From an uncultured Collinsella sp. (GTDB lineage Bacteria > Actinomycetota > Coriobacteriia > Coriobacteriales > Coriobacteriaceae), in the NCBI GenBank assembly GCA_900754445.1, contig CAAECW010000085.1:1-29650 (forward strand): 29,650 nucleotides of DNA, read 5' to 3'. Under the pieces are notes generated by a model, which worked only from the letters and a program-made list of their open reading frames with translations, made no database searches and had not been told where the DNA came from. Below, in pieces: positions 1-7,295 of this stretch (position 1 is its first letter; each line of letters starts with the position of its first letter). Position numbers and translations under genes: made by a program.

Positions 1-24
1 AAGCGCGGTCTCAAGAAGGAGTAA
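1..24 (+). CDS. 3' end of an unidentified gene
   Basis: The first 24 bases read in frame 1 as seven codons (K-R-G-L-K-K-E) and a TAA stop. A basic, Lys-rich C-terminus is all that is visible. The rest of the gene lies to the left of the window, so no product can be named. A weak dyad with a following T-run at 107-133 could end its transcript. Frame 2 is also open for a while here, so the assignment is tentative. Confidence 0.3.
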   Translation, partial: KRGLKKE

Positions 25-106
25 CATCGGGACTTGCAGCGACGGACCTCAGGACACTCTTACACCACGTCTGCGCGCGCGACCTACAGCCATCCATTAT
101 CAAGGC

Positions 107-133
107 ACTTTAAGGTGGTTAAAGTCATTTTTA
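107..133 (+). terminator. AT-rich hairpin with T-run
   Basis: ACTTTAA (107-113) and TTAAAGT (119-125) are perfect complementary arms around the loop GGTGG, followed by CATTTTTA. The stem is only 7 bp and AT-rich, so it may be a weak terminator for the leftmost gene or a protein-binding dyad. A similar, less symmetric string lies about 21 bases further on (around 129-144), a spacing of two helical turns that would also suit tandem operators. Confidence 0.35.
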
Positions 134-187
134 GCAGGTTTTAATCGCTCGCAGACACCCAACTAGGCCCTCAAAAGCTTAATTTCG

Positions 188-208
188 CTGTTACTAAATT
201 AGTGACAG
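188..208. promoter_or_regulatory. 21-bp dyad, possible operator
   Basis: CTGTTACTA (188-196) and TAGTGACAG (200-208) pair in 8 of 9 positions plus one T·G. The three-base centre is AAT. The form is that of a dimeric repressor site. No start codon on either strand is close enough to say which gene it serves. Confidence 0.35.
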
Positions 209-237
209 TACTCATATTTAGCATTTTTTGTCCATGG

Positions 238-273
238 AGTCCCAGGGAGGCGACAATTCGACTCCCCGGGACT
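238..273 (-). terminator. GC-rich hairpin downstream of the FrlD-like gene
   Basis: A 12-bp stem (238-249 with 262-273, one A·C mismatch) begins seven bases past the stop codon of the kinase gene. It has no U-tract on the minus strand, so it would be an actinobacterial U-less terminator or a 3'-end protecting stem. Confidence 0.5.
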
Positions 274-279
274 GCTCAC

Positions 280-1143
280 CTATTCGGAAATCGGCACTCC
301 ATGGCCCCAGGAGCCTTCCATGCCGCACACGGTCGAGGCAAACCCGGCAGCAAAGTCGAGTGCACGCTCGATGGCCTCGGCACCATCCTCGCCACGCTTG
401 GCGGAATCGAGATAACACATCAGGAACGAAGCCAGGAACGAGTCGCCCGCACCCATGGTGTCCTTCAAATCCGTTACCGGTTTAGCCAGTTGGCGGTAAT
501 AACGATCGCCATCATAGGCAATGCAGCCCTCAGCGCCAGCCGTTGCCGATACGAAACGCGGACCTAGACCCCTCACCCATGCCAGACGCTCGCGAATCTC
601 ATCCTCGCTCGCGGCGTCTGCCGCGCTAAAGAATGCGAAGTCAACGTAGGGAGCAATCTGCTCGTAGTACTCGTCGGTCGAATCGTCCGAGAAGTCAAAC
701 GAAACCGTGATGCCCGCGGCCTTCAACTTGGGAAGTTCGCGCTCGGTAAAGCAATAGTTGCCCGAGTGGACTACGTCGAACTGCTTCATGTACGCAAGGT
801 CAAAGCGATCGAGCACATAGCGAGTATCACCACGGATGCCACCCTCATTGGAGCCAAGGAAAACACGGTCGCCGTTAACGACGGTCACGCGCGCAGCACC
901 ATTCTCACCGATGAGCTGCTTGCATTTGGCTAGTTCAACGTCCTCATCCTCAAGACTCGCAATCACGTGCTCGGCAGCAGCGTCATTACCAAAGATGCCC
1001 ATATACGCGGAGCGCGCGGCTCCGCATTTCTTGGCATACACGGCAAAGTTCACCGCATTGCCACCCGGATACATCGTGCGAATATGCTCGTAGCGGTCGA
1101 CGACGTTGTCGCCAAACCCCAGTGCGCTCACGTTAAATGCCAT
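280..1143 (-). CDS. frlD: PfkB-family kinase, fructoselysine 6-kinase-like
   Basis: A 287-residue ribokinase/PfkB-family sugar kinase. The N-terminus carries GDNVVDRY (residues 11-18) and MYPGGNAVNFAVYA (24-37), the substrate-side signature typical of fructosamine kinases of the FrlD type. The C-terminal DTMGAGDS (228-235) is the PfkB signature 2 with the catalytic Asp234 and anion hole. By family knowledge it would phosphorylate fructoselysine or a related Amadori compound at C6 with ATP in the cytoplasm. Length matches the family. It lies 59 bases downstream of a beta-phosphoglucomutase-type HAD gene on the same strand, probably co-transcribed. No deglycase (FrlB) or transporter is visible here, so the exact sugar substrate is inferred; another PfkB specificity is possible. 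Confidence 0.8.
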   Translation of the reverse strand: MAFNVSALGFGDNVVDRYEHIRTMYPGGNAVNFAVYAKKCGAARSAYMGIFGNDAAAEHVIASLEDEDVELAKCKQLIGENGAARVTVVNGDRVFLGSNEGGIRGDTRYVLDRFDLAYMKQFDVVHSGNYCFTERELPKLKAAGITVSFDFSDDSTDEYYEQIAPYVDFAFFSAADAASEDEIRERLAWVRGLGPRFVSATAGAEGCIAYDGDRYYRQLAKPVTDLKDTMGAGDSFLASFLMCYLDSAKRGEDGAEAIERALDFAAGFASTVCGMEGSWGHGVPISE

Positions 1144-1172
1144 AGCGCGCCCCTCTCTTATGCCAGCGGAAC

Positions 1173-1191
1173 CACTGTTGTGACAACAATG
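1173..1191. promoter_or_regulatory. 19-bp dyad upstream of the FrlD-like gene
   Basis: CACTGTTGT (1173-1181) and ACAACAATG (1183-1191) pair in 8 of 9 positions with one T·G and a one-base centre. It sits 30 bases upstream of the kinase start, in the gap after the HAD gene, and looks like an operator. No regulator gene is adjacent. Confidence 0.4.
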
Positions 1192-1202
1192 CCGCCCAGA
1201 AT

Positions 1203-1862
1203 CTACGCGAGTTCCAGCAGGTCCGGCAGCTGGTCGATAATCTTGTCCGCGGCATCCTGGCTAAAGCCAAAGCGCTCCTCGCGCTTGGCAATGACCGTCA
1301 GGCCGGCTCGCTTACCCGCGGTAATGCCCGGAACGGAATCCTCAACGCAGCAGCAGCGATTCGCGGGCAGCCCCAGCAGGTCCAGCGCATGTAGGTAGAT
1401 GTCGGGCTCGGGCTTGCTCTCCTTAAACTGCTCGCCGCTCACCACATACTCAAAGGCATCAGACAGCCCGCATGCGTTGAGCACTTCCTCGATGCTAACC
1501 ATGGGAGACGAGCTGGCAAGCGCCACGCGAACGCCACGGCGCGGCAGCTCTCGAATCGTATCCACGGCGCCTGGGTTAATCAAAGCCTGATAGTCACGCG
1601 GACGCTTATGCGCCCACTCGTCCCAACGGGCCAACGCTTCCTCGCCAGTGAAGTGCCCCTTACCGGCGCGCTCAAACCAATCGACCAGCATATGCAGGAA
1701 GAACTGATGCGAGGTACCGACCTGCCCATTCAACTCCTCTTGAGTCAGATTAAGCCCAAGCTCCTTGGCAAACGCGGCAGTCTCGCCCAAGTAGTAATAC
1801 TCGGTATCGACAATGACGCCGTCCATGTCAAAGATAACGGCGTCGAACGGAAATGCGGACAC
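1203..1862 (-). CDS. HAD hydrolase, beta-phosphoglucomutase type
   Basis: About 219 residues, HAD subfamily IA. Motif I is FDMDGVIVDTE with nucleophile Asp12 and acid/base Asp14. Motif II is ASSSP, the motif III Lys is in ESKPEPDIY, and motif IV is VEDSVPGITAGKRAG. These match PgmB-type phosphatases/mutases that act on small sugar phosphates. I chose the GTG at 1862 because AGGGAGG lies five bases upstream and the HAD fold begins a few residues later; the upstream ATG at 1910 would add a non-conserved extension. The neighbouring FrlD-like kinase suggests a role in sugar-phosphate handling. Whether it is a mutase or a plain phosphatase cannot be told from sequence. Confidence 0.8.
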   Translation of the reverse strand: MSAFPFDAVIFDMDGVIVDTEYYYLGETAAFAKELGLNLTQEELNGQVGTSHQFFLHMLVDWFERAGKGHFTGEEALARWDEWAHKRPRDYQALINPGAVDTIRELPRRGVRVALASSSPMVSIEEVLNACGLSDAFEYVVSGEQFKESKPEPDIYLHALDLLGLPANRCCCVEDSVPGITAGKRAGLTVIAKREERFGFSQDAADKIIDQLPDLLELA

Positions 1863-1875
1863 GGCACCCTCCCTA

Positions 1876-1903
1876 ACAAAAGGACGCCCGCAAGCAGGCG
1901 CCC
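1876..1903 (-). terminator. Rho-independent terminator after the Cof-type HAD gene
   Basis: On the minus strand GGGCGCC pairs with GGCGTCC (one G·U) around an 8-base loop, followed by TTTTGTT. It lies in the 64-base gap after the Cof-type gene and just before the ribosome site of the PGM-type HAD gene, so it would end or attenuate read-through into the frlD pair. Confidence 0.55.
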
Positions 1904-1926
1904 GAGCCATGCATTAATCGGCGATT

Positions 1927-2769
1927 CTAACCCAGCAGCTTATCCAGCGTCACCGCAATGCCATCTTCGTTGTTATCGGCGGTCACCATCTGGGCTACAG
2001 CCTTAACCTCTTCGACGGCGTTACCCATGGCAACACCGGTGCCGGCCCACTCAATCATGGACTTGTCGTTCTGGCCGTCGCCAAACGATACGACCTCACT
2101 GGCATCGATGCCGAGCTTGGGCAGGGCACTCTCGAGTGCGCGGGCCTTGTCGATACCGGGCGCCGTGTACTCAAAGTACCAGTCGGCCGTAAACATGCCC
2201 GAAAGCGTCTGCTTAAAGGGCGCATACATCTCCTCGTAATGCGCCTGCAGGTAGGCCGGATCGCCCGCCGTCAGCAGCTTGTCCACGGGATAAGCATCAG
2301 CGACCTCATGCAGGCTCTCCACCTCGCGAATCTTAAGATCGCACGCATCGCGCTCATACTTGACGATATTCTTCTGCGAGCCGTCAGGCAGCGTGATCAT
2401 GCAATGGTACGAGTCCTCGACGTGCAAATCGCGACCGAGCGAAATCATAGGGATCACGTCAAAATTACGCAGGTGATCAATCAGGCGATGCAATTCGTCG
2501 GCAGGCATAGCCTGATCGAACAGCACCTCGTCGGTCTGGGCATCGACGACGTGTGCGCCGTTAAAGGCCACCAGCAGACCGTCATGGTTTTGAAGGTCGA
2601 GCTCTTGCGCCAAGGCGTGCAGCCCCCATGCGGGACGGCCCGAAGCCAAAATGAGCTTAATGCCCGACTCCTGCGCCGCGAGCAGCTTCTCGCGCGTACG
2701 CGGGCTAATCACTTTCTGATCGTTGGTGAGCGTACCGTCGATATCCATCGCGATGGCTTTGATTGCCAT
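1927..2769 (-). CDS. Cof-type HAD-IIB phosphatase
   Basis: A 280-residue cytosolic sugar-phosphatase-like protein. Motif I is MDIDGTLT (Asp9, Asp11), motif II is ASGRPAWG, the large C2 cap lies in the middle, and motif IV is FGDGQNDKSMI near the C-terminus. This is the Cof/YidA layout, whose members dephosphorylate a range of sugar phosphates and cofactors. Start at 2769: GGGAGG lies seven bases upstream and the conserved motif begins at residue 8; the ATG at 2820 would add 17 unconserved residues. Its true substrate is not predictable. Confidence 0.82.
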   Translation of the reverse strand: MAIKAIAMDIDGTLTNDQKVISPRTREKLLAAQESGIKLILASGRPAWGLHALAQELDLQNHDGLLVAFNGAHVVDAQTDEVLFDQAMPADELHRLIDHLRNFDVIPMISLGRDLHVEDSYHCMITLPDGSQKNIVKYERDACDLKIREVESLHEVADAYPVDKLLTAGDPAYLQAHYEEMYAPFKQTLSGMFTADWYFEYTAPGIDKARALESALPKLGIDASEVVSFGDGQNDKSMIEWAGTGVAMGNAVEEVKAVAQMVTADNNEDGIAVTLDKLLG

Positions 2770-2918
2770 ATATGCCTCCCTGTCATTGAACAACCTTGTC
2801 TGAGCCATCATACAGAACACCCATCGCGACTCCGTTTACAACGGGCAAAAAGTCATATTGTCTCGAACATGAACGGCGTGTGGTCGTGAAGCTTTATCGC
2901 TCAGGTCAAATACGTCTG

Positions 2919-3593
2919 CTAGCGACGCTCATCCGTCGGTGCGCCCTCGACGATCGCGATGCCCGCCGATGCGCCTAACGCGCTGGCGCCGGCCTCGATG
3001 AATGCGCAAGCCTCTTCGTAATTATGGATACCGCCCGCCGCCTTGATTGCCACGGCATCGCCGAGCACCTCGTGCATCAGCCGCACGTCCTCGAGCTTAG
3101 CACCGCCAAAGCTTCTGCCGGTCGATGTCTTAAGGAATCCCGGCTTGGCCTCCAGCGCGATCTCGCATACACGGCGCTTGGCGGCGTCGTCGCCGTCCAG
3201 CTTGCACATCTCGACGATTACCTTGTCAGTGATGCCATGCGCGCGACAAAAATCAGCAATGGTAGTCATCTCGCGCTCGATGGCATCAAAATCGCGGTTC
3301 TCGATCGACCCCTGATTCAAAACGTAGTCAATCTCGGTAAAGCCACACGCAGCGTATTCCTCAAACCTCGCAAGCTTCTCCTCAAGCGTCATAGTGCCCT
3401 GGGGAAAGTCGATGGCGCCGGCAAGGATGATGTCAGAGCCCTCGAGCATGGCGCGGCCCGTCTCGTACTCCTGAAGGTTCGCAAATACGCAGCGAAAGTT
3501 GTACTTTAACGCCTTCTCGACATACTGCTCAAACGTGTCCTCGGGGGCATCGATATAGTCGATGTATTTATTGATGGGTTTGGCAAGTGTCAT
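2919..3593 (-). CDS. deoC: Divergent DeoC-like deoxyribose-phosphate aldolase
   Basis: A 224-residue TIM-barrel class I aldolase of the DeoC/LacD group. It keeps Asp89 (EIDYVLN), the Schiff-base Lys155 (FLKTSTGR) and the assisting Lys184 (IKAAGGI), so the catalytic Asp-Lys-Lys set is intact. DeoC would split 2-deoxyribose-5-phosphate into glyceraldehyde-3-phosphate and acetaldehyde in nucleoside catabolism. Several normally constant strings differ: IDHT is YIDYID, FPLG is FPQG, ETCYL is EMCKL, and GFGTGGAT is GRSFGGAK. The substrate may therefore not be deoxyribose phosphate. Start supported by AAGGAGG seven bases upstream. No deoA, deoD or cdd neighbour is present. Confidence 0.75.
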   Translation of the reverse strand: MTLAKPINKYIDYIDAPEDTFEQYVEKALKYNFRCVFANLQEYETGRAMLEGSDIILAGAIDFPQGTMTLEEKLARFEEYAACGFTEIDYVLNQGSIENRDFDAIEREMTTIADFCRAHGITDKVIVEMCKLDGDDAAKRRVCEIALEAKPGFLKTSTGRSFGGAKLEDVRLMHEVLGDAVAIKAAGGIHNYEEACAFIEAGASALGASAGIAIVEGAPTDERR

Positions 3594-3627
3594 GCTGGGC
3601 CTCCTTGTTCAGGACTGACAACCGATT

Positions 3628-3651
3628 CGTGGTTTCACGCGAAAAACCACG
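3628..3651 (-). promoter_or_regulatory. Hairpin in the deoC leader
   Basis: CGTGGTTT (3628-3635) and AAACCACG (3644-3651) form an 8-bp stem with an 8-base loop, 34 bases upstream of the deoC start. It is either a 5'-UTR structure or an operator. Confidence 0.4.
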
Positions 3652-3712
3652 TTCAATGTACGCCCGACATACAAGGACAGCGTCCGCATTCCGACAAGTG
3701 GTATGAAATTAG

Positions 3713-3732
3713 CTGTAAACGTATATTTACAG
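3713..3732. promoter_or_regulatory. Operator-like dyad upstream of deoC
   Basis: CTGTAAA (3713-3719) and TTTACAG (3726-3732) are perfect inverted arms around CGTATA. The AT-rich 20-bp form is usual for LacI/DeoR/GntR-type sites. The regulator is unknown. No clear -35/-10 pair could be set for deoC. Confidence 0.4.
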
Positions 3733-3976
3733 ACAGCGAATGGCACCGCACGCGGATGCCGACAGCAAGACATCCCCCCTCAATACACCCTCATGCCCCT
3801 TTACTGTTTGCGACCAGAAATGATGAGCTGCACAACGCCGTTAGCGGTCGAATTCGACCTCTGACGACGTCACGCGACTCATCGTATCCGACCGACAACA
3901 GAAAAGGGGCACGTTCGCACAGCGCGCGTATGACGGTTGCAAAACCACCCCATTTGAAACAAAGGCAAAAAAGTAC

Positions 3977-4003
3977 TTGCAAAGACGCGTTCCGACATAT
4001 AAG
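3977..4003 (+). promoter_or_regulatory. Strong promoter-like block (TTGCAA...TATAAG)
   Basis: TTGCAA (3977-3982) and TATAAG (3998-4003) are 15 bases apart, preceded by an A-rich UP-like stretch (3957-3972). The composition resembles stable-RNA promoters. No RNA gene follows. It is the only good candidate promoter for the cassette starting at 4348, which would then have a leader of about 340 nt. Confidence 0.45.
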
Positions 4004-4013
4004 TTGATAAAAG

Positions 4014-4030
4014 ACCGCCGTTGCGGTTTT
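4014..4030. terminator. Short terminator or attenuator hairpin
   Basis: ACCGC (4014-4018), loop CGTT, GCGGT (4023-4027), then TTT on the plus strand; on the minus strand the stem is followed by CTTTTAT, so it could work both ways. It lies only a few bases past the predicted start point of the promoter at 3977-4003. Confidence 0.4.
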
Positions 4031-4263
4031 AAGTAGATCAAGCATATGAAGTTTGAGTTTTAGCGTGTAAGAGAAGGAAGATCGGCAAAGTACAACCCCA
4101 AACGTAATGACAACTTAATGAGGTAACTGCCACATGTGAGGCACCTAGGGCATTGCTGTCTCGATTTTGAGCACGATGCCTTCCGCCTTGCATGGGCCGT
4201 TCCATCCCGCCCCTGCAGCAACTGCCTCACGGGCTCATTGAAAACCGCATAGCACCCCAACGT

Positions 4264-4331
4264 CAGCACATCACCCACGGCAAGCACATCACTCACGACA
4301 ACCAACACATCAACAAACAGCACGAACATCA
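4264..4331. repeat. Imperfect tandem repeats of 17-18 bases
   Basis: About four degenerate units of the kind CAGCACATCACCCACGG / CAAGCACATCACTCACGA lie directly upstream of the first cassette gene; the last two have drifted. They could be an iteron-like or regulator-binding cluster. No replication gene is nearby. Confidence 0.4.
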
Positions 4332-4347
4332 ACCGATTGGAGAAGCT

Positions 4348-5238
4348 ATGACAAACCACCACGCTGAAGACGGCGATAAGAAAAGCATTCTGGATGCCCG
4401 CATTGAGCGAGCATATGCAAACGAATATGACGCCGCCTTTGCCGCCGCGACCATCAAGAACTACGCGTCGCTACCGCTCGCGACGATCTTGGCCGACCAC
4501 CCTCAATTGCTGAAGCGCTGCACAAAGATCATGGGCGACCCCGACATTCGCAAGCTGACAGACCCCTATGCCCCAAAACGCGACAACGATTCGTACGTTC
4601 TTACCGTAGGCTGCCTAGCCCATATGCTTACGGCGCTCGACACGAAACTCAAGCTCGAATGGGAACCCGACGAGCGTCATGAACTCGAAAGCAAGCGGAA
4701 CACCCTGCGCACCGCACTGTTCCTTCCGTTGGACGGCCTCAAGCGCTGCAACGTCGAGCTCAATACACAGGCGCGGCAAAAGCCCGGGACCACGGGGCAG
4801 AAAACTCCAAGACCCCATGCGGCCATCGTCGACCGCAACCGATATAACCGCATGACCGCGCACTTTTCCGCCGAGGGAGCAGCCATAAGGACGCTGATCG
4901 ACCTGCTGTGCCTCCTGAGCATCAACGAGCTATTTGAGGGCTATCTCGCCCTTGTTCCCGCGACGGCACCCAAGTCGGTAGCAAAGATCATCGAGACCTG
5001 CAGACGCCAGTTTGAGCGCCATCGCAATGGCAGCGAGATGAACGCCAGCATCGCGCAGTACTACGCGGCTCATTACAAAAATGACGGATGTGCCCCTGTC
5101 GAGCATCAGCTGCGGCTCGCCTACACCACGCCCGTCGCAACGTTCCATCGCTTTGGAGCCCTTGGCGCTTGCGAGCCGCACGAACAGGCAGCCTGCCCCA
5201 CAACCGAGCTCGATCTCAGGCTCGGACGAACCCTGTAG
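4348..5238 (+). CDS. Unknown protein, first gene of the ClpP/VirD4 cassette
   Basis: 296 residues from the ATG at 4348, which has GGAGAA six bases upstream; an upstream in-frame ATG at 4192 would add a low-complexity His/Gln-rich extension read from the tandem repeats and is unlikely. I do not recognise the family. The protein is soluble, mostly helical in appearance, with a polar Lys/Asp-rich N-terminus, a central basic stretch (QARQKPGTTGQKTPRP), one hydrophobic helix (AIRTLIDLLCLLSINELFEGYLA split in two parts around residues 175-195) and a Cys/Pro-rich tail. It lies 63 bases before the ClpP-like gene and shares its strand, so a three-gene operon is likely. It may be an adaptor or substrate partner of the next two proteins, but that is only inferred from position. 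Confidence 0.65.
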   Translation: MTNHHAEDGDKKSILDARIERAYANEYDAAFAAATIKNYASLPLATILADHPQLLKRCTKIMGDPDIRKLTDPYAPKRDNDSYVLTVGCLAHMLTALDTKLKLEWEPDERHELESKRNTLRTALFLPLDGLKRCNVELNTQARQKPGTTGQKTPRPHAAIVDRNRYNRMTAHFSAEGAAIRTLIDLLCLLSINELFEGYLALVPATAPKSVAKIIETCRRQFERHRNGSEMNASIAQYYAAHYKNDGCAPVEHQLRLAYTTPVATFHRFGALGACEPHEQAACPTTELDLRLGRTL

Positions 5239-5301
5239 CCCGCCAGCCCCTCCGCGGGCAACAATCCTATTCCACAACACAACCAACGGAAAGGAGTCCT
5301 C

Positions 5302-5920
5302 ATGGACACCAATCATTCCCCCATCATCAGCCCCCTCACCATGCGTGAATCCGCCCGAGGTATCACGCTCACCAGCATTTACGATGAGATGCTCGCCCGT
5401 CGCGAGCTCTCCGTCATGGGAAACATCGAAACCCCCGATGGCCCACGACCTATGCCAGCAGATTCGTTTGCTCGATGCCACCGACCCCAGCCGCCCCATC
5501 ACCATATTTGTCGCCAGCGCCGGCGGAAGCGTGCGATCGGGTCTTGCGATCTATGACGCCATGCGCCTCGCATCGTGCCCCATCCGCACCGTCTGCCTGG
5601 AATTCGCCGCGTCCATGGGCGCCGTGATCTTTATGGGCGGCGACAATCGCCGTATGGCGCCCCATGCAGAGCTCATGATTCACGACCCGCTGATCCCCCA
5701 GGGGGCAGGCGGCTCGGCACTTGCGCTACAGGAAACCAGCCGGCGTCTCATGCAGACCCGCAAGACCCTCACGCAAATCCTCTCGGACCGCAGCGGTCTC
5801 ACGCCCAAGCGCATCCAGTCCCTCACTGCAAAAGACACCTACCTTTCGGCCGAGCGCGCCGTCGAGCTCGGCTTTGCCCACGAAATTCTCTCGACCACCA
5901 AGGAGGTCGCCCATGTCTAA
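5302..5920 (+). CDS. ClpP-like serine protease with an apparent +1 frameshift
   Basis: The ATG at 5302 has AAAGGAG five bases upstream. Frame 1 gives the ClpP N-terminus (to MGNIETP), then loses homology and stops at 5556. From 5438 another frame continues (MAHDLCQQIRLLDA) to the stop at 5920. Removing one C from the C5 run at 5432-5436 joins the two into a 205-residue protein, the normal ClpP length. The joined protein has Ser104 (FAASMGA), His127 (ELMIHDP) and Asp178 (AKDTYLSAERA), a full ClpP catalytic triad. It could be a sequencing or assembly error, a recent mutation, or programmed frameshifting; an unshifted 160-residue product from 5438 would lack the N-terminal region that docks ATPases. 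Its last bases overlap the VirD4-like start, so the two are translationally coupled. A dedicated partner rather than the housekeeping ClpP is suggested by context. Confidence 0.75.
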
Positions 5921-7217
5921 CCTCGCCAGCCGCCTCGCCGCATCTGAGTCCGCATCGTCCACCATCCTCGCCAAGGATCGAACGCTCTCCTGCGACACCC
6001 GCCAAACGGGACTCAACAACAACGCACTTGTGATCGGCCCCTCGGGAGCCGGCAAGACCCGAAACGTCCTCAAGCCCAACCTGCTGCAAATGAACGCAAG
6101 CTACATCGTGCTCGACACCAAAGGCACGCTCTGTCGCGAAGTAGGACCCGTGCTGGCAGCCCACGGTTACCGCGTGCAATGCCTCAACTTCGCCGACCTC
6201 AACACCGTCCCGGCCCTTGCGCCCGGCATCGAGCGCTGCGGCTACAACCCCCTGAGGCACATTCGCCGCAAGGCGGACGGCAGGCCCAACCAGCAGGACA
6301 TCCTCTCGGTGGCAAAGGCCATCTGCCCCATCGAGGACAACAACCAGCCTTTTTGGGATCATGCGGCGGCAAACCTGCTGTCGTGTCTTATCGCCTACGT
6401 CACCGAACAGCTACCCGCCGACGAGCAGACGATCAGCTCGGTCATCAAGCTGATCGAGCACCTGCAGGACGGTGCCACGGGTCGATTGTTTGACGACCTG
6501 ATCACGACCGACCCCCAAAGCTATGCCCTCTCGCTATGGCGGCGCTACGCCATTACGCAAAATGCCGAGCGCATGCACGCGAGCATCGTCGGCATCCTTG
6601 CCGAAAAGGTCATGTGTCTGGGATTCGACGGTGCGGCACAGCTCTATCGTGAGTGCCATCAGGTGAACTTCGCTTCCATGGGACACACCCCCTGCGTCCT
6701 GTTTGTAACCGTGAGCGATATTGACCGCAATCTCGATCCGCTGACCGGCCTCTTTATTTCGCAGGCGTTTATGGGCCTCATTCGTGAGGCCGATAGGCAG
6801 CCCGACGGCAGCCTGCCCGTGCCCGTGCGCTTTATGCTCGATGACTTCGCAAATCTGCAGATCCCCCAGATCGACAACGTGCTCTCGATTATCCGAAGCC
6901 GCAACATCTGGGCAACGCTGCTGCTGCAGTCGACCAACCAGCTCGATGCGCTCTATGGCGAGGCACGCGCACGCTCCATCATGGGCAACTGCGACACGCA
7001 TCTGGTGCTGGCGTTCCAGGATCCCGAGAGTGCCCGGGTGTTTTCCGACCGCGCCGACGCGCTGCCCAGCACGCTCATGGCGACGCCGATCGATCGCTCG
7101 TGGCTCTTTGTGCGCGGTCGCACTCCCGAACAGGTCGAGCGCTTTAGGCTCGAAGACCATCCGCTCTACGGGGAGCTGCCCGAGGCGCAGCGAGACCATG
7201 CGGAGGCCGAGATCTAG
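5913..7217 (+). CDS. VirD4/TraG-type ATPase without membrane domain
   Basis: 434 residues. The start at 5913 has AAGGAGG upstream and overlaps the ClpP-like stop by 8 bases. Walker A is GPSGAGKT (42-49). The flanks (NNNALVIG, NVLKPNLLQMNASYIVLDTKG, split here as two parts) and the distal RSRNIWATLLLQSTNQL and GNCDTHLVLAF blocks match type IV secretion coupling proteins, in particular the VirD4-like group of Gram-positive conjugative elements. Walker B is RFMLDDFAN (306-314), with Asp where most relatives have Glu (LDEFAN). The usual 130-180-residue N-terminal transmembrane part is absent; only about 33 residues precede the ATPase core. No relaxase, VirB4 or other transfer gene is in the window, so DNA transfer is doubtful. 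A hexameric motor working with the ClpP-like protease is a possible reading. Confidence 0.8.
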   Translation: MSNLASRLAASESASSTILAKDRTLSCDTRQTGLNNNALVIGPSGAGKTRNVLKPNLLQMNASYIVLDTKGTLCREVGPVLAAHGYRVQCLNFADLNTVPALAPGIERCGYNPLRHIRRKADGRPNQQDILSVAKAICPIEDNNQPFWDHAAANLLSCLIAYVTEQLPADEQTISSVIKLIEHLQDGATGRLFDDLITTDPQSYALSLWRRYAITQNAERMHASIVGILAEKVMCLGFDGAAQLYRECHQVNFASMGHTPCVLFVTVSDIDRNLDPLTGLFISQAFMGLIREADRQPDGSLPVPVRFMLDDFANLQIPQIDNVLSIIRSRNIWATLLLQSTNQLDALYGEARARSIMGNCDTHLVLAFQDPESARVFSDRADALPSTLMATPIDRSWLFVRGRTPEQVERFRLEDHPLYGELPEAQRDHAEAEI

Positions 7218-7295
7218 GCGCAGGGTTCTCGCGGCGCGCGGCGCCCCAGCGATGTTCCACAAAGGCCGTGCGCCCCGGGACTACGGCAAAGCAAA

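Larger units (their letters stand above)
3594..4347. other. 754-base gap between deoC and the accessory cassette
   Basis: No convincing gene. It holds a hairpin upstream of deoC, a CTGTAAA/TTTACAG dyad, a perfect 14-bp palindrome GGTCGAATTCGACC (3846-3859) followed by the dyad TGACGACGTCA (3862-3872), a strong promoter-like block with a small terminator (3977-4030), and imperfect tandem repeats (4264-4331). Open frames of 80-100 codons here have no ribosome site and no recognisable protein. Confidence 0.6.

Noticed and set aside
3756..4045. Overlapping 80-codon frames on both strands in the deoC-cassette gap
   Set aside because: No ribosome sites or family features; they share residues only because the DNA is palindromic there.
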